A stretch of 64,000 bases of DNA from Viola odorata (taxonomy: Eukaryota; Streptophyta; Magnoliopsida; Malpighiales; Violaceae): assembly GCA_963691705.1 (NCBI GenBank), contig OY829544.1, forward strand, positions 38,709,917 to 38,773,916, written 5' to 3'. The notes under the pieces are model-generated. The model ran no database searches. It saw only the letters and a list, made by a program, of their open reading frames with translations, and was not told where the DNA came from. A program made the translations under genes and the position numbers. Below, piece after piece: positions 57,453 to 64,000 of the stretch (positions are counted from its first letter, which is position 1; each line of letters begins with the position of its first letter).

Positions 57453-60400
57453 TTAGCTCCTGGCGTGGTACAGCCTCAGCCGGGCGATGTTCCAAGAGTT
57501 CTGCAAGGGCGTTCCCTCGAGCGTTTCCAGATGGTATGCTCCTTTTCCCACAATGCGGGTGACACGATACGGTCCATCCCAATTTGGACTGAGTTTTCCC
57601 ATACATTGTCCTGCCGCCCGCCTATCTCGTAGCACTAAATCTCCGGTTTTGAGCAATCGCTCCCTCACTTGCCGATTATGATATTGTGCCATTTTCCTTT
57701 TGTAGTGCAGGGTTTTCAGGAGGGTTTCCTCGTGTATTTCTGGTAGAGTATCGAGGTTAGCTCGTAACCTTTCTTCGTTGTTTTCTTCTTTGAAATGAGC
57801 CACCCGAAGGCTCATCATGCCAATCTCGACTGGTGTGACAACCTCGATTCCGAATGCTAACGCGAACGGGGTCTCTCCCGTGCTGGCCTTGACAGTCATG
57901 CGGTAGGCCCATAGTACATATGGCAATTCGTCTGGCCATTTCTTCTTGGAACCTTCCAGGTTTCTTTTGATGCCACTGAGGATGCTGCGGTTGGTTACTT
58001 CCGCCTGACCATTGGTTTGGGGATGTGCCACAGAGGAGAATCTTTGCTCGATCTGGAACTCTGCACATCGATCCCTGAAGAACTGACTTGTGAATTGTGT
58101 CCCATTGTCGCTAACCAGCACGCGTGGTACTCCAAATCGCATGATGACTTGGTGTTTGAAGAAACGCCAGATTTTTTCGGTGGTGATGGTAGCTAACGCC
58201 TTAGCTTCGGCCCACTTTGTGAAGTAGTCTACTGCTACGACCACAAATTTTAACTGAGATCTGGCCTTTGGAAACGGGCCCAGGATGTCAATCCCCCATT
58301 TTGTAAACGGGCACGGAGCAACTATTTCTGAAATTGGCACAGCCGGCTTTCGAGGAATCTTAGCATATTCCTGGCATTTCTGACAGGTTTTCACGAAGTT
58401 ATGACAATCTCGTCGAATGGTGGGCCAGTAAAATCCTGACCGGAAGACTTGGGCTGCCAGAGTGGCGCTAGCGATGTACATGCCACATATCCCTTCGTGA
58501 ATTTCACGTAACACGTGTAAGCCTTCTTGTTCCGTTATGCATTTAGCGGCCGGATGGGAGAAACATCTCCGTATTAACTCTCCGTTATAATATGTGCATC
58601 GTGCTGCCCGTTTTAGGACTTTCTTTCTCTCTGTATGGTCTCCCGGTAGTTTATCATGTTTTAGGTATTCTATCACTGGGATCCTCCAATCATTTTCCAT
58701 TTCTTCCACACAGAGCGATGCCTGCTCTTCCATGAAAGAAGGTGTAGGCAGTTCTCCATAGCGCACGTCACTGGGTATTGAGGCTTCTGGATTGGCCGCC
58801 ATCTTGGCGAGGCTATCAGCCTCTTCATTATTTTCTCTAGGAATGTGTTCAAAGGTGACTACAGTACCTTTTTCCTGTATGTCTGACAGCTCACGCTTCA
58901 CTTTGGCCAAGTATTGGGCCATGATGGGTTCTCTGGCTTGGGAGTTCCCCAGACCCTGATCCATTATTAGCTTGGAATCTCCTCGGATCTTTAAACGTGT
59001 TCTGCCTTCCTTCTCCACACCGGGAGTGGCTTCGATGGAGAAACTGTTTCCGATTCTGAGTCCTGCCAGCAGCGCTTCATATTCAGCCGCATTGTTGGAC
59101 AATGGCTGCAGGATTCTGATGGCGTATCGCATCTCCAGGCCGTTTGGTCCAACTAAGAAGACTCCTGCGCCTGCTAACTCTTGATTTTTTGCTCCATCTA
59201 CGTGGATGACCCATGTATCTGCATATGTCTCCGGAGACGGTAGGCATGAACTTTCTGCTTCTTCCTCTAACAGATCTATTTTTGCGTCCTTTGTGAACGT
59301 GCACTCAGCTATGAAGTCAGCTAACGCTTGGGCTTTAACGGCCGGTCTAGCTTTTTGTTCCTGAAGATTCAGGTTTTCTGAAGATTCTTCTCAACGGCTG
59401 ATCCGTGAGTACCGTGACGGGGTGGGCTTGGAAATATCGATCCATCTTTCGCGTGGCTTGCCCTAGAGCGAGTGCTATCTTCTCGATAGGAGCGTATTGC
59501 AGTTCGGCATCTTTCAATATGTGACTCACGAAGAATACGGGACGATGCACGTGCCCTTCACTTCGCACAAGGACGACGCTGACTACCAAGTTTCAATCAA
59601 TCTAGCACACACGTTCAGATATAATGAGACACCAAACTCAGGAACTGTGGAAAACTGAGACTTTCAGGCCTCTCTTTCTTTTGCCATGCCTAGAGTCTGA
59701 ACTCCACGAATTATTCACTAGTTAAGGAGTCTATGGATCAGCTCTTGGCTAACATTTACGGACTTGCAAAAACCAGGTTCAAATAGAGTTGTGATTTGCG
59801 TAAACTGTGTGAGAATGGTAACTACCCCACCAAGTTAACTTTCCCTGAATTATTGCTTCGTTGTGTTATGGAAAAGAATCTGTGCACAGATCAAAGGAAG
59901 AGTAGATAAGTACCTCAGCAGACTCAACTATCTCATTCTGGTCAGGAAGCTGAAAGGTGACCAGGCCCCCAGCCTTCCTGCTCTTGCCTCTCCCACTAGA
60001 TTTCCGCAATATGCTAACAGCATAAGAGATCCCAGTATTGCTTGTGAGCAACTTATTGAATTTTGGAGCTTCCCACCCAGATTTTTGACATAGTTGGTGC
60101 AGAACAACCTTAGGTATCTTTTGCCGGTCACCCTGATAATGTTTTCACCACATTCTAAATGTAAGCTTTTAGCCCTGAAAACGCTTTCTCACATTCCTCT
60201 GTCCACCCGAAAGGAGCCTTATTTTGGATGACTTTGAAGAAAGGCAAACATCTCTCGCCTTGCTTAGATATGAATCGTCCCAACGCGATGATGCGCCCGG
60301 TTAACTTCTGTATCTCTTTGATAGTCCGCGGGGGTATCATATCCTGTATGGCTTTTATCTTTGAAGGGTTGGGTTGGATGCCCTTCCGGCTGACCACATA

Positions 60401-62209
60401 GCCCAAGAATTTTCCCGTTTGGAATGCAAACATGCACTTCCGCGGGTTTAACTTCATCTTGTGCTTTCTCATCACATTGAGAACTTCTTCCAAGTCAGCG
60501 AGGTGTTCTCTGAAACTCTGACTTTTGATCAAGATGTCATCCACGTAAGCCTCTACATTTCTCCCGATTTGATTTTCACAAACTTTGTTTGCCATAGGTT
60601 GGAATGTTGCTCCGGCATTCTTTAGCCCAAACGGCATTGCGGTATAGCAGTATGTAGCCCTAGGAGTGATGAAGGCAGTTTTTTCTTCGTCCTCTACGGC
60701 CATAGGGATTTGGTGATATCCGGAATTTGCATCTAGGGAGCTTAGATAAGCATATCCAGCGGTTTGATCGACTAATTGATCTATTCGCGGAAGGGGATAG
60801 CAGTCCTTGGGACAGGCATTATTTAGGTCAGTGAAGTCGATGCACATGCGCCAGTCCCCGTTAGGCTTTGGAACCAACACAGGATTAGCTAGCCAGGTCG
60901 GGTATTGAACTTCTCGGATGAACCCCGCATCTATGAGTTTTATCAACTCCTTTTCGATGGCCGCTATCTTTTCCGATGAAAAAGCACGTCGCTTTTGTTG
61001 AACGGGCTTCGCGTCAGGACTAACGTTCAGTCGGTGTTCCGTAACTTCCCGAGAGATTCCGGGCATGTCTGCTGGCTTCCACGCAAATTCTCCCTTGCAT
61101 TTCCTCAACAGCCGGATTAATTGCGCGTTTTCTTCAAGGCTCAGTTTCTCACTGGCTAAGAGATTCATTTCACTATCCTTACCGATAGGGATTGATGCCA
61201 TCTGATCTAGTGGCTGAGTGCGCTTTTCTTCTTTATCATCGAACTGGTCGTCTGCCATGCAAACGTAGCGGTCGCAACTCCTTTGAGTCATAAGCAAGTA
61301 GCATTCGACTGCCAGCTTCTGGTCCCCTTTGATTGAGACCACGCCATCCCATGAGGGATATTTCATCCGCAGGTGTTTTTGAGATATGGCCACTCCAAAA
61401 TGATTAAGGAATGGTCGCCCCAAAATAGCATTATACGGTAATGTTAGGTCTACGACTAGAAATAATAACTCTTCGGAGCGTTTGGATGTGTCTTCCCGGA
61501 AGTACACCTGCAGGGATGTTATTCCGGCTACCGGAATCGGTACTCCGTCAATCCCAATAATTGGCCTCGTGCAGGGCAATAGATCACTGTCAGGTCGTTT
61601 CATCAAGTTGTACGCTTCCAATGAAAATAGGTTCACAGCGCTCCCGTTATCGACAAGGGTCCTTCTTACCCCGTGACTTCCAATGACGGGCGTTACGACC
61701 ATCACGTCATTATGCGGGAAGACAATGCCTTTTTCGTCTTCCTCTGAGAAAGACAATATCATTCTGTCTAAGGCACTTAGCGCCTCGATTTTTGTTTGCG
61801 CGTTCTCCCGTTTGCGCTTTTCCCTAGGGTTGGGCTTTTGCGGCATGATTTCCTCGCAATAGGGTGTTCCCCCAGCAATGATATTTATCATGGGCATCTG
61901 ATCACTATCGATAGCGAGCGCTTCTCTATTTGGCCCGAGGGGAACTGCGTTAGCCCCTGTGGCGTGCGAAGGCGCTTGCCTCTGCTCAGTTGTCATTCCA
62001 GTTGGGTTGTTTCTGGCTTCTTCCCTTGCCTTTGTGGCAAATTCCCCAAGGTAGCCCTCTTCGACCAATCGTTCTATAGCCAGTTTTAGTTCTCTGCATA
62101 CATCTGTCGAATGTCCCTTGACCTTATGAAATTTGCAGTATGCATTTTCTCTTCCTCCCATGATTACTCCTGGTTTCACAGGAGCTGGGTAACGGATGGG
62201 CAGATTCCT
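57453..62209 (-). pseudogene. Pol of the minus-strand Tat element (protease, RT, RNase H, integrase), broken
   Basis: After TAG 62212-62210 the same frame continues: knuckle CKFHKVKGHSTDVC, protease RRTLVDNGSAVNLF and RT with YVDDILIKSQ. It ends at 60155 in SGLKAYI, where foreign sequence begins. RT-RNase H resumes near 59586 (VVSVVLVRSEG). A small deletion follows KPESSG near 59380. From about 59370 the frame is open to 57453 with RNase H (WVIHVDGAKNQ, AAEYEALLAG, RGDSKLIMDQ), integrase zinc finger (CQKCQEYAKIPRKP) and core (WGIDILGPFPKA, VLVSDNGTQFTSQFF, TNGQAEVTNR), ending NIARLRLYHARS. No chromodomain is present, consistent with Tat. Confidence 0.9.
59587..60157. other. Foreign segment replacing the RT-RNase H junction of pol
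   Basis: About 570 bp unrelated to pol lies between SGLKAYI and VVSVVLVRSEG. About 25-30 pol residues usually found here are missing. On the minus strand it contains an exon-like piece after GCTGTTAG reading ILRKSSGRGKSRKAGG, then VTFQLPDQNEIVESAE, ending at a GAG/GTACTT donor-like site. It therefore may be captured host gene DNA. The source gene is not recognised, and no terminal repeats or target duplication were found. Confidence 0.6.
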
Positions 62210-63781
62210 CTATTGGACTATCGCTAAGATCTCCGCTCTTGGGAGTATGAGAGATGGGAGGTCAGGGTCGTATATCCAGCCTTTTGGCGGCTCCGTTTGC
62301 TTCCGAGTCGGGGACCCTCCGGGTCTTCCTTTCGAGAAGTTGCCTCTCTGCCGGTTAGGGGTTTTGGTATTATGCTCTTTCCGCTGCCCGTGATCCTCGA
62401 TGGGTCTAGCATCAGGGGCATTGCTGTGCAGGACGTTAGGGGCCACATATGGGTCTGTCGGCATGCCTAGGATCCAATCTCTATTTTCCTCCTCTTCCAT
62501 TCTCGCATAGTTATGCGCTTTCAGCCTCAACGCGTCCAGGGTCATTGGGGGATCCACTATTAGTGTGTCTTTCAATTTACTGTATCGGCAGTTGCGTTTC
62601 AAGGCCTCAATCGCAAAATTGATAGTGACCCCCGGCGTTAGGGACATTTCAAGATCAAATCGACCTAAGAAGTCGTTCAACGATTCCTGTGGTTTTCGAT
62701 GGATATCGAACAGTGCAGCTGCTGACTTTCTGATAGGAATAGCCGTGCTAAACCGACTTTTGAATTTTTCTTCCAATTGAGAAAAATGGTCGATAGACCC
62801 GGCGGGGAGTCCCTCAAACCATAGACGTGCCACTCCTGACAGCGTCATTACGAAGATCTGACATAATGCTGCATCACTGCGCGTTTGGAATTGCACGAAA
62901 TCCTTCACCTTATTAAGGTGAGAAATAGGATCTTTCGTGCCATTATATGATTCTGCGGGGAGTTTCACATGTCGATGGACTCTGTGGTGCCTGACACGGT
63001 AACTGAACGGATGGCCAACGTTAGCGTCAGGGAACCCACGAGGCTGATGCGGGTATGGAATTTCAGCGTCGTATCTGGGGTTCTGAGGGTCATATTCCTG
63101 ATGTCTCCTAGGAGATCGGCTGCGACTCCTTGGAGTTTGAGCTCGTCGTCCTCTGCTGCTAGATCTCTCACTGTATCTAGGAGATGGCTCTCTCACTATA
63201 TTCCCTCGTCGATCATCCCAGTGCTCTCTATACTCGTCACGCTGGCGGGCTGCTTCGGGGATAGAGATTCCTCCCCTGCATTGTCTAGAATAGTCGGCAG
63301 GTCCACGCGTGAATGGTGGGACGTTTATGGGGGCCAAAGAGAAAGGCAAGGAGGACGGGGGTGCCCTAGATTGTTGGGGCGATAAGGGTCGTTCGTTGAC
63401 AATGGACGGAGTGAAAATTACTTGGGAGGACACACCAGGTCTCGAGGCATGAGGAGTAAATCCAGCAGCCATCTCTGTCAGCTGATCCAGTTGAGCCTGG
63501 AGAGCTGCTATTGAGTTCGCGAAAGGGTTGTCCGCTTCTCCTATCATAGATCTCCCCGCTTGGGGGGTGGGATGGCTGGTTCCCGCTATATGGGAGAAGG
63601 GAGAGCAAATCTGGAATGTAATTTCTTCCGAACTTGACCCAGGAGGAAGATCTAATTCTCCTGCAGTGACGTCCTGCCCTGGGGTGAAGGTTTCAGAGGT
63701 ATCGAAGGGAAACAGGCGTCTGCGGGTGTTGTATGGGATGTTGGAAGTTCGGGACAACGCCGGATCTGACTCTAAGGCCAT
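62210..63781 (-). CDS. Gag of the minus-strand Tat element
   Basis: The ATG at 63781 opens a 523-codon frame that ends in TAG (62212-62210), where the sister element has CAG. The N-terminal part is Ser/Pro/Arg-rich, with an RSRSRSPRR-type tract at about residues 215-235. The Retrotrans_gag core follows (KDPISHLNKVKDFVQFQT, ALCQIFVMTLSGVARLWFEG, SLNDFLGRFDLEMSLTPG). The zinc knuckle lies beyond the stop, in the pol feature. It is clearly homologous to the gag at 44842. The TAG may be a nonsense mutation or, less likely, a recoding stop. Confidence 0.85.
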   Translation of the reverse strand: MALESDPALSRTSNIPYNTRRRLFPFDTSETFTPGQDVTAGELDLPPGSSSEEITFQICSPFSHIAGTSHPTPQAGRSMIGEADNPFANSIAALQAQLDQLTEMAAGFTPHASRPGVSSQVIFTPSIVNERPLSPQQSRAPPSSLPFSLAPINVPPFTRGPADYSRQCRGGISIPEAARQRDEYREHWDDRRGNIVREPSPRYSERSSSRGRRAQTPRSRSRSPRRHQEYDPQNPRYDAEIPYPHQPRGFPDANVGHPFSYRVRHHRVHRHVKLPAESYNGTKDPISHLNKVKDFVQFQTRSDAALCQIFVMTLSGVARLWFEGLPAGSIDHFSQLEEKFKSRFSTAIPIRKSAAALFDIHRKPQESLNDFLGRFDLEMSLTPGVTINFAIEALKRNCRYSKLKDTLIVDPPMTLDALRLKAHNYARMEEEENRDWILGMPTDPYVAPNVLHSNAPDARPIEDHGQRKEHNTKTPNRQRGNFSKGRPGGSPTRKQTEPPKGWIYDPDLPSLILPRAEILAIVQ

Positions 63782-63846
63782 AATCCTTCTAGCTTCGGGG
63801 AGGAGGAGCTTGGTTATTAAGGATGCTCACTTAATAGAAACCAAAA

Positions 63847-63867
63847 CTCTCAACGAGAGCACCAATT
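63847..63867 (-). promoter_or_regulatory. Primer-binding site of the minus-strand Tat element
   Basis: On the minus strand AATTGGTGCTCTCGTTGAGA follows the LTR end directly. It parallels the site at 44757 of the sister element. The tRNA was not identified. Confidence 0.6.
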
Positions 63868-64000
63868 TGATAATAATTTGTCTTCTGCCGAAGGATGTAT
63901 GGTGGAACGGCTTCTCTCAGATCAGTGCTCACGACGGTCCGCGGTACCTACAATGCGCTGGAGGGGTCTCCGGCAGAAACACTCCGATGCTTAAGTCAGT
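63868..64000 (-). repeat. Start of the 5' LTR of the minus-strand Tat element, cut by the window edge
   Basis: TGATAATAATTTGTCTT and the following 133 bases match 48501-48633 with 5 differences by eye. This identifies the two as LTRs of one element. About 470 bp should lie beyond the window. Confidence 0.93.

Larger units (their letters stand above)
48501..64000 (-). mobile_element. Tat-type (Retand/Grande-like) LTR retrotransposon with antisense gene cassette, 5' LTR cut by the window edge
   Basis: On the minus strand, the order is 5' LTR (from 63868, continuing past the edge), primer-binding site, gag (63781-62210), pol (62209-57453), two repeat blocks, four genes on the opposite strand (56141-49294) and the 3' LTR (49100-48501). 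The visible LTR ends (63868-64000 versus 48501-48633) differ at 5 of 133 positions by eye. The left flank TCGTC (48496-48500) is the expected target duplication. The element is inserted into pol of the sister element at 44242. No convincing polypurine tract was seen next to the 3' LTR. Confidence 0.9.

Noticed and set aside
57453..57700. Search for a chromodomain after integrase in pol
   Set aside because: The frame ends after the integrase C-terminal segment with NIARLRLYHARS. No chromodomain is present.

Overview
This window is nuclear DNA from a flowering plant, probably a eudicot. Spliced genes, long AT-rich spacers and deeply nested transposable elements show this, and the one clearly intact conserved gene encodes a plastid thylakoidal processing peptidase. 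The species cannot be named from the sequence. About three quarters of the window is transposable-element DNA.

Layout. (1) 1-5324, minus strand: the 5' part of an Ogre/Tat-type Ty3-gypsy element, with a decayed ORF1 (DUF7745-like) and a gag-pro reading frame that runs off the left edge. (2) 5325-11018: two related LTR-element remnants that lack pol, each with a hairpin and polypurine tract in front of a 3' LTR (7768-8737 and 10374-11018). (3) 11019-31765: a Mutator-like element (MULE) truncated on its left side. Its broken transposase is split by a 13.5-kb Ogre-like element (13582-27124, 5-bp duplication GGACC). The MULE also carries a GRF zinc-finger gene, and its right half contains a 1180-bp hAT element with an 8-bp duplication. 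(4) 32228-44146: the genic island, with an intact 6-exon TPP gene, a solo LTR, a TIN1-like gene that looks broken, an NPF transporter fragment, and a plant-mobile-domain pseudogene split by a hAT MITE. (5) 44242-48500: the left half of a plus-strand Tat-type element. (6) 48501-64000: a second Tat element, on the minus strand, inserted into the first.

The most interesting object is the last element. Between its pol gene and its 3' LTR it carries about 8 kb of DNA with four genes on the opposite strand to gag-pol. Three have a TATA-like box, and the first two also have a polyadenylation signal. Two of the genes are diverged paralogues resembling the 'putative gypsy type transposon' domain, with well-formed spliceosomal introns. 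Introns in antisense genes are not recognised in the sense genomic RNA, so they can survive retrotransposition. The same element is enriched for the heptamer GCTAACG/CGTTAGC and carries 78-bp tandem repeats. Its pol contains a foreign segment near the point where the sister element's pol was itself interrupted.

Most element genes are pseudogenes. Genes that look potentially functional are TPP, the GRF protein and two of the small antisense ORFs. The gag-pro frame at the left edge is also open over the whole visible 1147 codons.
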